From the NCBI GenBank assembly GCA_021413825.1, contig JAIOPQ010000043.1, positions 1 to 64,000 of the forward strand: 64,000 nt of DNA. The letters are read 5' to 3'. This DNA is from Spirochaetia bacterium (GTDB taxonomy: Bacteria; Spirochaetota; Leptospiria; Leptospirales; Leptonemataceae). This document shows, piece by piece, positions 42,100-50,486 of this stretch (within the stretch, counting starts at the first letter, position 1; each line of letters starts with the position of its first letter). Position numbers and translations under genes: made by a program. The notes beneath the pieces are model-generated. The model saw nothing but the letters and a program-made list of their open reading frames with translations. It was not told where the DNA came from and did not search any database.

Positions 42100-43044
42100 T
42101 TAGTTCTCATAAGGGTTGATATATCCAGACCCCGCCCACGGTTTCATTCCGTGGAATTCAACGGCTGCCCTGTGATTTGAAATCAGCTCTTGCCGTTGAC
42201 CCGCACGTCCCAGAATCAGCCGCGCATAACTCGCGTCATTTTGATTGATATAGCGATTTGATCCCGATGGATCGACGTAGATGTACGCAGTCGCAGGTTC
42301 AGCCATTCTGCATTCAAGATCAAACGTTCCGTTTCCAATTGCACCGCTTGCTTTGAATTCCGGAAAGTCTGACTGAAACCTTGCTCTTGCGGATCGCCAG
42401 AGCGAATGTTGATGAATGAGTTTTGATCCTTCGCGAATTGTTATGAATTTGATCAAGGGCAAAAAGGGCTTGGGACGCACCGCAAAGAATTCCATTCCAA
42501 TATCGGTGTTATCGAACTGTGGAACAAAGCACCAGTAAAGTTCGGGGACGCGTTCTGTTCCCCAGATGTGGGTATAGCAACCGCTAGCATTCAGATTTAG
42601 TTCACGCTTTCCGATCTTCACGATTCCTGAAAATCCGCAGAACGGCGAAACCACTATGCTTTTAGTTTTCACCAGCGGCGAGTTCATGACAAACTCGGGA
42701 ACGTGTGACTCGGCTTCATGTGCGTGCGTGCAGGCCAGGTTCCAGTGAATGTCGTCTATCGTCCCCTGCACATGATTCTGAGAGAAAGAAGAATGACCGA
42801 CGCTATATGTTTCACCCTTCTGTACTATCCCCTGGTCAAAACCAGAGGTCCTGACGACGTTTGTCCCGTTCTTCTGGTCAAAAAAGGAAAGCCAGACAGC
42901 ACTCCTGGGCGGCCGTCCTGGGCGATGAAGAGCAGAGTATCGAAACCAGACGGCAATGCGTTTCTCATAGTCAAAAGCAACACCAAACCAGATTTCGAAA
43001 CCGGAGTTCTCTAACCGCTTCCTAAATGCCTGCGTTCGATCCAT
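42100..43044 (-). CDS. AttH/CrtC-like lipocalin-type protein (uncertain)
   Basis: 314 residues without a signal peptide. It has repeated beta strands with aromatic-polar pattern (WFGVAFDYEKRIAVWFRYS, HWNLACTHAHEAE, GCYTHIWGTERVPELYWCF, HQHSLWRSARARF), reminiscent of the two-lipocalin fold of AttH and carotenoid 1,2-hydratase-related proteins that bind lipids. The match is impressionistic. The gene stands between a lipoprotein gene and a divergent membrane protein gene. Confidence 0.45.
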   Translation of the reverse strand: MDRTQAFRKRLENSGFEIWFGVAFDYEKRIAVWFRYSALHRPGRPPRSAVWLSFFDQKNGTNVVRTSGFDQGIVQKGETYSVGHSSFSQNHVQGTIDDIHWNLACTHAHEAESHVPEFVMNSPLVKTKSIVVSPFCGFSGIVKIGKRELNLNASGCYTHIWGTERVPELYWCFVPQFDNTDIGMEFFAVRPKPFLPLIKFITIREGSKLIHQHSLWRSARARFQSDFPEFKASGAIGNGTFDLECRMAEPATAYIYVDPSGSNRYINQNDASYARLILGRAGQRQELISNHRAAVEFHGMKPWAGSGYINPYEN

Positions 43045-43159
43045 TAATCATAATCCCGTGCTTTCAATCACAAAGTCATTCCATTTCCGGGAGTTGGCTC
43101 CGCGATTTTGCTGGCCTTTCAGCCCAGATCCGCGACGCTCGCTTCTCGGGGGAAAAATC

Positions 43160-43675
43160 TTGAAGGGTACACTATTCCGACGAATCGTATTTGTGTTAAG
43201 CGTCGCCGGCTTTCTGATCAGCGCTGGCATTCATGTGGCTGTCCTGAACAGCATCAACGTCCAGAATTCACCGGTCACTCCATTTGCTTTGCACGCTTTT
43301 GCGATTTTATGTTTCGCAGCTTCGATGGGAAATCTGATTAAGGATTTCCGAGCCATTCCCCCTACAGATAAGCCAGCAAGTGTTTTTGCTCTGGTGGTCG
43401 CCCGGACCCCTCGAGCCCTGCAGGTTTGCTTCGCCGGCTTGTTGATGTATGGGCTTGCGAATTTTCTTGTGGCAATGCCTTCCGGAACGCCAACTGTCCA
43501 CGATGGTGCTTATTCACTACAGAATCATGGAACGACTATTCGCGAGATAACCGAGGAGGAGTACCTTGCCGCAGAGCGTGGAATAATTCGAGGGTTCTCT
43601 GGCTATTGGATGCTTTTCCTTTTTATGGCACTGATGCTTTCACTCCCGGCATCAAGAAAGCCCAGCATCGGGTAG
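43160..43675 (+). CDS. Four-span membrane protein, hypothetical
   Basis: 171 residues from a TTG at 43160, which follows GGGGGA with a 6-nt spacer; a GTG at 43058 would add 34 residues with no ribosome binding site and a poor composition. Membrane segments: FVLSVAGFLISAGIHVAVL, PFALHAFAILCFAASMG, LQVCFAGLLMYGLANFLVAM, and YWMLFLFMALMLSL at the end. A polar loop with ITEEEYLAAERGIIRGF precedes the last helix. No family is recognised. It is convergent with the phosphodiesterase gene, 4 nt apart. Confidence 0.6.
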   Translation: MKGTLFRRIVFVLSVAGFLISAGIHVAVLNSINVQNSPVTPFALHAFAILCFAASMGNLIKDFRAIPPTDKPASVFALVVARTPRALQVCFAGLLMYGLANFLVAMPSGTPTVHDGAYSLQNHGTTIREITEEEYLAAERGIIRGFSGYWMLFLFMALMLSLPASRKPSIG

Positions 43676-43679
43676 GAAT

Positions 43680-44684
43680 CTATAGATGAAATCGTTGACC
43701 CTGCTCTGCAAAGATGAAATCCAGATTCAAATCGTTTTGTGCAGCCAGTTGATCCTGGATCAATCTGCGGGGATTGATTGCGGGATCGTGTGATGGTTTG
43801 ATATGGGTTACGATAACTCGAATACTTTTTAGTGCGCTGGCTTGTTCGGCCGGATTCACGGTCTGTGCCAGATCGTGCAATTCACGCATAAACCATTTGG
43901 GCGTCAGGTGGCTGGACAATTGATTATCAGGTTTGCCATCCGGATAGGAAACCTCAAGGAATATACCTCTGAGTCTCTGTTCTCGAACGATCGGCGCAAC
44001 TGCGTTCCAGACTTGCTGCATGTTTGTGCTTTTCTCAATAATGTCCGGTCCCGTATCGCCGAAGTAAAGTGCAAACTGCCCGTTCGATTCGATCAAGAAA
44101 GCTGTGGAGCCGCGATTTGAATGACTGAGCGGAAACGCAGTAACTCTGAAAGGAGTATCCTGGATTTCAAACGGAACACGTGGATTAGCCCGGACCAATC
44201 TGTAACGACTGATTGCGCCCTCTCCCTCATTTCCAAAGTTGATCCAGGATTTCCCGTTGAAGACATGATCGCGCAAGTCATCGATTGTATTTTGTAAACC
44301 AAAGATCACCTTATTGCCGTCATCCGGCGAGTTGATGATCATTCCGCTAGTATGATCGAAGTGCGCATGTGAAATCAAGTAGGCCTTAATTCCGCGTTTC
44401 ATGAGCCAGGGAGCCAGAGCAAGGCCCTGCAGTTCGCTTCTTTTTACATCTGAGAAACTTCCTGCAAGTTCAGCTTTTTGGATTCCGGAAAAGATGGTTC
44501 CTGCATCCAGGGCAATAAATCGATTATCATTAAAGGGCGAAATTAGATAACAGGAGAGATTACTTTCGTCCAGGCCACCTCCTGCGCCAAGGACTATGAC
44601 GTTGAATGCCGGATGAACCGTTGTGCGAGCGCAGGTCGAAGCGAAAAGAGCAATCGAGAAGATTAGAAACCTGGAGAGATTCAT
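43680..44684 (-). CDS. Class II 3',5'-cyclic-nucleotide phosphodiesterase lipoprotein
   Basis: 334 residues. A lipoprotein signal peptide ends at Cys18 (FASTC). The metallo-beta-lactamase-type core is that of PDEase II: VLGAGGGLDESNLSCYLI, metal site LISHAHFDHTSG (His106, His108, Asp110, His111), then FPLSHSNRGSTAFLIE and ALYFGDTGPDI, and LEVSYPDGKPD. The typical enzyme hydrolyses cAMP/cGMP. The signal peptide places it outside the cytoplasm, suggesting breakdown of external or periplasmic cyclic nucleotides. Nothing in the neighbourhood explains its use. Confidence 0.9.
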   Translation of the reverse strand: MNLSRFLIFSIALFASTCARTTVHPAFNVIVLGAGGGLDESNLSCYLISPFNDNRFIALDAGTIFSGIQKAELAGSFSDVKRSELQGLALAPWLMKRGIKAYLISHAHFDHTSGMIINSPDDGNKVIFGLQNTIDDLRDHVFNGKSWINFGNEGEGAISRYRLVRANPRVPFEIQDTPFRVTAFPLSHSNRGSTAFLIESNGQFALYFGDTGPDIIEKSTNMQQVWNAVAPIVREQRLRGIFLEVSYPDGKPDNQLSSHLTPKWFMRELHDLAQTVNPAEQASALKSIRVIVTHIKPSHDPAINPRRLIQDQLAAQNDLNLDFIFAEQGQRFHL

Positions 44685-44901
44685 GCGACGACGTTTCGGG
44701 CGTCAATTGGTCTTGCAGCAAAAAAAGCCAGGGCTTTGGAAATGCATTCGAGGGTTACGGTCGCGTCCATGGTTAACGTCTATTTCTGCTTATGCCCCCC
44801 TATACAGGTTAGGCCTTTGAGAATAGTTGTCCTTTTGTTTTCGCGCAGAAAATTCAAAACTAAAACTTGACGAATTGCGGCACCAGGTATCCGCTCTATT
44901 C

Positions 44902-45414
44902 ATGAATCACACAGTTAAAGCAATGTTATCATCGATCTTGCTTATCTCATCCCTGGCGTTCGGTCCCGGATGTGATATGCTGACTGGTAAAGACAAAGAC
45001 AAAGACAAAGACAAAGATACCGTCATAGCATTAATTGCAGCATTTGCGGTTTCGGGAGCAGACGGGAATGCATGCACTTCTGGTTCGCAATGTGTAAGCG
45101 GAACCTGTATAAATAGCACGTGCGGTGGCGTAATAGCTTCCGGTGGAACAATCCCAACCAGCAGCGCCTGCACGACTCCCGGTACCTTCACACCAAATCA
45201 ATGCGTGAATTCTACATGCGGCACAACGAGCATCTGTGGAGGAAAGGGGGCAGCTTGCCAGACGAGTTCCAATTGCGCAACCCCACAGACAGGAACTTAC
45301 GCTGGCTGCGGCAACCTGGTAGGATCGTCGCGACTTTGCGGCGGATTCGGGGCTGCCTGCGCGACCAACGGATCGTGTGTTAGCAATCTTTGCAATGGTG
45401 GTTTCTGTACCTAA
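44902..45414 (+). CDS. Cys-rich lipoprotein with a Lys-Asp repeat linker
   Basis: 170 residues from the ATG at 44902. The signal peptide ends at Cys24 (FGPGC), followed by GKDKDKDKDKDT, encoded by the hexanucleotide repeat at 44989-45018. The rest carries about sixteen Cys in CxxGSQCVSGTC-like knots (NACTSGSQCVSGTCINSTC, CVNSTCGTTSICGGKGAACQ, CGGFGAACATNGSCVSNLC), as in extracellular proteins of Leptospira and myxobacteria. It is probably an outer-membrane-anchored surface protein held by disulfides. Ligand unknown. Confidence 0.8.
   Translation: MNHTVKAMLSSILLISSLAFGPGCDMLTGKDKDKDKDKDTVIALIAAFAVSGADGNACTSGSQCVSGTCINSTCGGVIASGGTIPTSSACTTPGTFTPNQCVNSTCGTTSICGGKGAACQTSSNCATPQTGTYAGCGNLVGSSRLCGGFGAACATNGSCVSNLCNGGFCT
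44989..45018 (+). repeat. Hexanucleotide tandem repeat (AAAGAC)x4 plus AAAGAT
   Basis: Four exact AAAGAC units at 44989-45012 and a fifth with a C-to-T change encode the KDKDKDKDKD linker just after the lipobox Cys. Copy-number change would alter linker length but keep the frame. Confidence 0.9.
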
Positions 45415-45432
45415 CACCATAGACAAGCTCGC

Positions 45433-45461
45433 GGAGGTGGACAATTTCCAGGTCCACCTCC
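45433..45461. other. Long hairpin after the Cys-rich lipoprotein gene
   Basis: GGAGGTGGAC and GTCCACCTCC form a perfect 10-bp stem around AATTTCCAG, 18 nt after the stop. No T-tract follows; likely an mRNA 3' end or weak terminator before the beta-propeller gene. Confidence 0.5.
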
Positions 45462-45518
45462 ATTGGAGCGGACTAGGATTGCTTTGACAGCTTTCAGAAA
45501 ATACCCGATACTATTTCC

Positions 45519-46601
45519 ATGGTCCCACTGAGTCGTGTTTTACCAGCGATTGGACTTGCCGCAATCGTCTTAGCTAGCTCGTGTTCCCGCAATTTCACCT
45601 CAGCCGACTCGCAGACCAATGCTCTGTTGTTGATGTTGTATACCTTTTCGTCCGAAAAACGAATATTCACCGCCAATAACCTGACCCCAACGGTATCTAT
45701 GTTTAGGTACAATCCTGCAAGTGATCAACTTGCCGGAGTTGGTGATGCGGTTGTGGCTGCGGTATCAACGGGAATTACCGTGGATACAACGGGAAAATAT
45801 TTATATGTTACACTCGGTAACAACAGTGTCGCTATGTTCTTGATCAATCATGACAGTCTGACCTATGTGAATGCCGTCGGCACCGACGCGAATCCGAGTG
45901 ACGTCACAATATCGCCTGACGGCCGCTTTATATACGTGCCGAACCGAACGGCCAATACGATCGGCATTTATTCAAGGAACCCATCAGACGGTAGTCTAAC
46001 TGCAACCGGCAGTGCCGCTCCGGGCACGGGACCTGTATCGATAGCCTTTGATCCGACGGGACAATTTGCTTTTGTTCCAAACTTTGGTACCAACAACGTC
46101 TCGGCCTTTACAGTAAATCGTACAACCGGTGCCTTAACAAATAATGGAACTGTCGCAACAGGTACAGGACCCAATCACTTGCTGGTCCACTCCACCGGGA
46201 GATTCGCCTATGCATGCAACAATGCTACCAATAATGTTTCTGTGATGCTCATCAATTCGTCTACGGGGACACTTACAGCCAATGGAGCAATAGCAGCCGG
46301 AACAACACCAAGTCGCATGGCGTTCGATTATTCTGGAAACACACTCTACGTTGCCAATGCAGCTTCCAATAACATATCCATTTACTCAATCGATCCGACG
46401 ACCGGTGCACTAACGGCCATTGGGTCTGTGGCTGCAGGTTCGAGTCCCCGCCGATTGGCACTTAATTCTGCGGGGTTATTTGTTTCTAGCTTTGGCTCGA
46501 ACAGTTTGCTGCAATATGCAATAGGATCCAATGGCGCCATAAGTCAAAAGTACGATGCAGGCACGGGCTCCGGTCCCATTGGCGTTGCTGCAACCCAATA
46601 A
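45519..46601 (+). CDS. Beta-propeller lipoprotein (YVTN / lactonase-like)
   Basis: 360 residues. The lipoprotein signal peptide ends at Cys22 (LASSC). About seven propeller blades of the form PSDVTISPDGRFIYVPN-RTANTIGIYS recur (GPVSIAFDPTGQFAFVPN, GPNHLLVHSTGRFAYAC, TPSRMAFDYSGNTLYVAN, SPRRLALNSAGLFV). The family includes 6-phosphogluconolactonase-like and YVTN surface proteins; enzymatic residues cannot be assigned here. The domain repeat is nearly perfect, and a sister gene lies at 49290. It converges with the chemoreceptor gene. Confidence 0.9.
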   Translation: MVPLSRVLPAIGLAAIVLASSCSRNFTSADSQTNALLLMLYTFSSEKRIFTANNLTPTVSMFRYNPASDQLAGVGDAVVAAVSTGITVDTTGKYLYVTLGNNSVAMFLINHDSLTYVNAVGTDANPSDVTISPDGRFIYVPNRTANTIGIYSRNPSDGSLTATGSAAPGTGPVSIAFDPTGQFAFVPNFGTNNVSAFTVNRTTGALTNNGTVATGTGPNHLLVHSTGRFAYACNNATNNVSVMLINSSTGTLTANGAIAAGTTPSRMAFDYSGNTLYVANAASNNISIYSIDPTTGALTAIGSVAAGSSPRRLALNSAGLFVSSFGSNSLLQYAIGSNGAISQKYDAGTGSGPIGVAATQ

Positions 46602-46608
46602 CTCTCAC

Positions 46609-48162
46609 CTAAACTTTGAATCGATCCAGTCGTATGCGCAGAGCGCCCGCTTGGTCGCGTAACGAGGCCGCTAGTTGAGCCATGCCCGCTGCCTCCTTTG
46701 CTTCACTGCGCACCACAATCGAAATAGCTACGATATTCTTTCCAATCTCTGTCGAAGTTGTGGCCGCCTCAGTTGAACCGGACGCTATTTGTCTTGAGGC
46801 TATGGATTGCTCTTCCATTGCTGATGCTACAGCCGTATTCAGCTCATTCACGCTGCCCACCAGATGCTGTATTGCTGTCATTGCCGATTGGGCGATTGCT
46901 GTGCTCTCTTGAATCGATTCCAATCTTTGCTTTGTACTATCTGAGGAAGATGAACTTTGCTTGGCCAGTTGTTTTACTTCTTGAGCCACAACCGCGAAAC
47001 GTCGACCCTCGGTCCCAGCGCCTGCTGCTTCAATTGCAGCGTTGAGGGCCAGCAAGTTTGTTTGGTCGGCAATGTCGGCAATATCCCCAATAATCTGGCC
47101 GATTTGACGCGCGTTGTTTCCTAGCTCTTCCACGGCGAAGGTTGATTTTTGTGCATTCTGGTTTGCTTGACGGGCTGAACTGGCCGCTTCGGCCGTCATC
47201 CTGGCAACATCGGCAATCGACACCGACATCTGTTGAACTGAACTCGATATCACTTCGAGATTTGCTCCGAGCTGTTGCATGAGCCCTGCGATTGCTTCAG
47301 TCTGCATCGACATTTCCTCGGTACCAGAAGAGAGATTCTCGCTTACGGTTGCCAGGCTGGATGCTGCGCTTTCAGTTTGAATCGCGGTTTCTTTTATCCC
47401 GGCAACGGTTTCATGCACGGCATTGAGGAATTTGTTCAGATAAGCCGCCATGGTTGCAAACTCATGGTTTCCTTCGGCATTCATGCGATGCGTTAGATCT
47501 CCTTCACCTTCTGCGAGATCCTGGAATCGTCTCGTTAGGTCTTCAATAGGTTTTGTGATGCTCACCCGGATTGCAAGCCCGGCAAAGAGTATAATAACGC
47601 TGATTATTATGACCAAAACCGGAAGAAGCCATGCGAAAGTAGCTACGAGATCCTGGCTCACGCCCAACCTGGTCCGAAGGATTCTCGCAGATTCATCCGA
47701 GTTCTCCATAACGGCTTGATAGATTGCGTCAAACTTTTGATCTGCATCTGAACCAGTAGATTGGGCCCCCGAAAGCCTTTCGCGTCCCGATCGCTGTAGA
47801 GCCTGGAGGCCAGTCCGTGTTTTCTCTACTCCCGCGCGAATTCTAGGATCCTCAAGAGCTATATAATGCACTCCATCCATCTCTCCACCGGTTAGCATTA
47901 CTTCGCAGAGCGCTTCACCCTTTTTCCAGAGGTCTTCAATTGTTTCAATCTTGTTCGTATTGTCGCCGGTGATTAGTTCCTCAAACCAGAGATGTCCTTC
48001 AGTGGCCAGGAGCTGCGTTCGTTGGAGTGCATCCAACGGAGGTGTATCTTCCATGTAACCTCGTTGCGCTTTGTACGACGCAGTAAGAACAATGGCCGCG
48101 ACGACTCCTGTGCCTGCAAGACCAAGGATCATGAGTGCGAGAACACGAGCACGAATAGACAT
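46609..48162 (-). CDS. Methyl-accepting chemotaxis protein
   Basis: 517 residues from the ATG at 48162, preceded by GGGGGATCT. Two membrane helices ([20 protein letters not shown] and [20 protein letters not shown]) flank a ~150-residue periplasmic ligand domain; HAMP ([16 protein letters not shown]) and a long coiled-coil signalling domain follow. The hairpin tip [19 protein letters not shown] is canonical, but the next part reads [20 protein letters not shown], lacking the usual RAGE-HGRGF and DEVR, so contact with CheA/CheW may differ. Two conserved-looking Gln/Glu methylation regions flank it. The ligand is unknown. Confidence 0.92.
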   Translation of the reverse strand: MSIRARVLALMILGLAGTGVVAAIVLTASYKAQRGYMEDTPPLDALQRTQLLATEGHLWFEELITGDNTNKIETIEDLWKKGEALCEVMLTGGEMDGVHYIALEDPRIRAGVEKTRTGLQALQRSGRERLSGAQSTGSDADQKFDAIYQAVMENSDESARILRTRLGVSQDLVATFAWLLPVLVIIISVIILFAGLAIRVSITKPIEDLTRRFQDLAEGEGDLTHRMNAEGNHEFATMAAYLNKFLNAVHETVAGIKETAIQTESAASSLATVSENLSSGTEEMSMQTEAIAGLMQQLGANLEVISSSVQQMSVSIADVARMTAEAASSARQANQNAQKSTFAVEELGNNARQIGQIIGDIADIADQTNLLALNAAIEAAGAGTEGRRFAVVAQEVKQLAKQSSSSSDSTKQRLESIQESTAIAQSAMTAIQHLVGSVNELNTAVASAMEEQSIASRQIASGSTEAATTSTEIGKNIVAISIVVRSEAKEAAGMAQLAASLRDQAGALRIRLDRFKV

Positions 48163-48453
48163 AGATCCCCCTGAATTCCAGGCGAGTAAAGGGGTGCGCA
48201 ATGCTCCGTCAATCGATTCGTCTCTGGCCTTTGAATGATGTGTCCAAACCGCGCTGCAACAGAAGAAAATAGGATATTTCGTTCAATTGTGCTCCTCGTT
48301 TCATTTCTTTCGATGTTCGTTCCATTGGTCGTAATTTAGAATTCGTTGAATTTGTTTAATTTCGTGACCGGGCTTCGTCTCATTGAAAGTTGGCCTGATC
48401 CTGGGAAGGATTGCTGACACACTGTCAATAGCCTGACTCCGGTTTCAGAATCA
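48163..48453. other. Spacer between the divergent chemoreceptor and DUF5683-like genes
   Basis: About 290 bases without a supported gene. It contains AT-rich runs (TAATTTAGAATTCG, 48332-48346 area) and presumably the promoters of both flanking genes; no clear -35/-10 pair, repeat or RNA was recognised. Confidence 0.4.
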
Positions 48454-49278
48454 ATGAGCTTCAAATTCAGACCTTACACAACGGCTGCCTCTTTAGTTGG
48501 CGCCATTTGTTTTCTAACATCGTCGCTATTCGCGGACAAGATTATTCTGAAGAGTGGAGCGGTGATCGAGGGAGAAGTATTTCATCAAACCTCATTGCTG
48601 ATTCGCGTACGCAGCGGTACGGTTGTTCAAACGATTAACAAGGCTGATATCAAGCGCATTATTTTTGAAGAGGCCAGGAAGCCCACAGAGGAAGAAAAGC
48701 TGCGCGCTGAAGCACGCGAGCATGCACGGCTGGCAGACGAAGCGCGTGCCGCACGGGAAGCTAAATTGGCCGAAGAAGCAAGGAAGCGAAAAGAGGCCGA
48801 AGAAAAAGCCCGCAATGCCGAGAAGCCCAGAGAGATTACGCATGCCGGAGCAATCTGGCGGTCCGCTTTGATTCCAGGATGGGGACAATACTATACTGGA
48901 AGAAAACGGGCCGCACTGGGATTTGGCGCTGCATTTGGCTTTTCCGCCGGACTTAAGCTGTATACTGTTGCGGGAGCTACCCATGCTCGCAAGGACTATC
49001 TGACGTCTGTCAATCAACTATTGATTGCAACGGTCATAATTGGCGGTCCGGGGAGAACGTTAAGCGGCCTCGAGTATGTGAGACTTGATGAACGTCAGAA
49101 CGCCATTAGGCGCATGAATAGAAAAACCAACCAGGACGTGTACGCCACTGGATTGTTGGCACTTGCGTATGCGGGAAACATTATCGATGTAGTGCTATAC
49201 AAGCCGGGGAAGTATTCCATTGTTTCGTTTGGGGTGGACTCTAGTCAGGCTAGATTCGCCTACAGTTTGGATTTCTAA
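48454..49278 (+). CDS. Secreted DUF5683-domain protein with coiled-coil linker
   Basis: 274 residues. A signal peptide (LVGAICFLTSSLFA) is followed by a Sm-like strand pair (DKIILKSGAVIEGEV, VRSGTVVQTINKADIKRIIF), a highly charged coiled coil of ~65 residues (EEARAAREAKLAEEARKRKE-type), and a membrane-hairpin-like domain with WRSALIPGWGQYYTGRKRAAL and FGAAFGFSAG, the DUF5683 signature. Such proteins are envelope-associated in Leptospira; function unknown. It is 11 nt upstream of the next beta-propeller gene, with GGGAGGAG between. Confidence 0.75.
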   Translation: MSFKFRPYTTAASLVGAICFLTSSLFADKIILKSGAVIEGEVFHQTSLLIRVRSGTVVQTINKADIKRIIFEEARKPTEEEKLRAEAREHARLADEARAAREAKLAEEARKRKEAEEKARNAEKPREITHAGAIWRSALIPGWGQYYTGRKRAALGFGAAFGFSAGLKLYTVAGATHARKDYLTSVNQLLIATVIIGGPGRTLSGLEYVRLDERQNAIRRMNRKTNQDVYATGLLALAYAGNIIDVVLYKPGKYSIVSFGVDSSQARFAYSLDF

Positions 49279-49289
49279 GGGAGGAGACG

Positions 49290-50486
49290 ATGAAACCAGG
49301 GCTACGCGCGTTACTTTCAATTTTTCTAAGTTGCTTTCTTGTTTCCATCTCAGCTGGCTGCGCCTCGAAAGAATGCGCCGAAAATGATCCACTTTGCAAT
49401 CAGTGGATATGGTTGTTGCGAAGAGTTCTTACTCACACCGAACCAACCGTGCTCTATTCTGCGGACGAAGATCACTTAAAAGCATTCAAAATAGACGCAG
49501 CAACCGGCGCGATAAGTGCTACCATTCCAGGCGCGCCTTTTGGAGCAGGGAACAGTCCCAGATCCATTGCAGTGGATCCGTCCAACCGATTCTTATTCGT
49601 AACGAGCGGGCTGAACATCGCTGGAGATATAGGTCCTTACGGTTTTAAGATTCAGGAAAGCGGTGCAGTAAGTTCCCTTTCTGGTTCACCTTTCGCCGTG
49701 AATCAGAACACATCTACAATGGGTTTTTCGCAAGATGGAAATCTCTACGTCCAGGGTGGAACGGACGGTACATTTTTGATGCGTATGAATCAGGAGACGG
49801 GAGCCTTGACCTTGCATAGCTCTACGCCGTTCGGAATGGTTTGCGCACCGCGCAACATGGTTTTTCATCCGTCAGGCGACTATCTCTATTCCAGCACAAA
49901 TGGAGTTGGAATGAATCAGCACCGAATCGATCGATCCACCGGCGTTTTGACTACCATAGGACCCAACATAACATCCGGTGGAAACCTGAATGACACGGTT
50001 ATCTCACCGAGGGCTGACTTTCTCTATGCCCTCAGCGAAACGAATCAAATTCCCAATGTCTACAAGTATGTCATCAATGGGTCAGATGGTACAATTACCA
50101 CGCCAACGTCGTTTTCTATTACTGGCGCATCGATTACTCCCAACTCTATGGTTCAAACACCATCGGGAAATTTCCTGTACGTTAGCCTGGGTACGACTCC
50201 GGACAATTTGTATGCACTCAGCGTGGATCAGTCAACTGGAACCTTAAACAACGTTTCTGGTTTTCCAATGACGGTTGCAACAAACGCAGTAGATACGTTG
50301 GGAATTGATCCGACCGGGCAGTACCTGTACGTTGCTACGTATGACGGGACAAATGCATTCATACGTACGTACAGAATTCAAGTCAATGGTAGTCTGGTTG
50401 AAGTCCCTGGTTCGCCAATCACAGTAGGTACGCTCAACGCGCGTTCAAGAAAGTTACGCGTGTACAGCGTTTCAGTACCTGACTAA
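49290..50486 (+). CDS. Beta-propeller lipoprotein, paralogue of the 45519 product
   Basis: 398 residues. A lipoprotein signal peptide ends at Cys24 (ISAGC), followed by a second Cys pair (CASKECAENDPLC). Blades of the YVTN type recur (SPRSIAVDPSNRFLFVT, APRNMVFHPSGDYLYSS, GIDPTGQYLYVAT, PNSMVQTPSGNFLYVS). GGGAGGAGACG precedes the ATG. Its TAA overlaps the ATG of the downstream GT-C-like gene by one base (TAATG, 50484-50488), so the propeller and the glycosyltransferase-like protein are translationally coupled. Confidence 0.9.
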   Translation: MKPGLRALLSIFLSCFLVSISAGCASKECAENDPLCNQWIWLLRRVLTHTEPTVLYSADEDHLKAFKIDAATGAISATIPGAPFGAGNSPRSIAVDPSNRFLFVTSGLNIAGDIGPYGFKIQESGAVSSLSGSPFAVNQNTSTMGFSQDGNLYVQGGTDGTFLMRMNQETGALTLHSSTPFGMVCAPRNMVFHPSGDYLYSSTNGVGMNQHRIDRSTGVLTTIGPNITSGGNLNDTVISPRADFLYALSETNQIPNVYKYVINGSDGTITTPTSFSITGASITPNSMVQTPSGNFLYVSLGTTPDNLYALSVDQSTGTLNNVSGFPMTVATNAVDTLGIDPTGQYLYVATYDGTNAFIRTYRIQVNGSLVEVPGSPITVGTLNARSRKLRVYSVSVPD

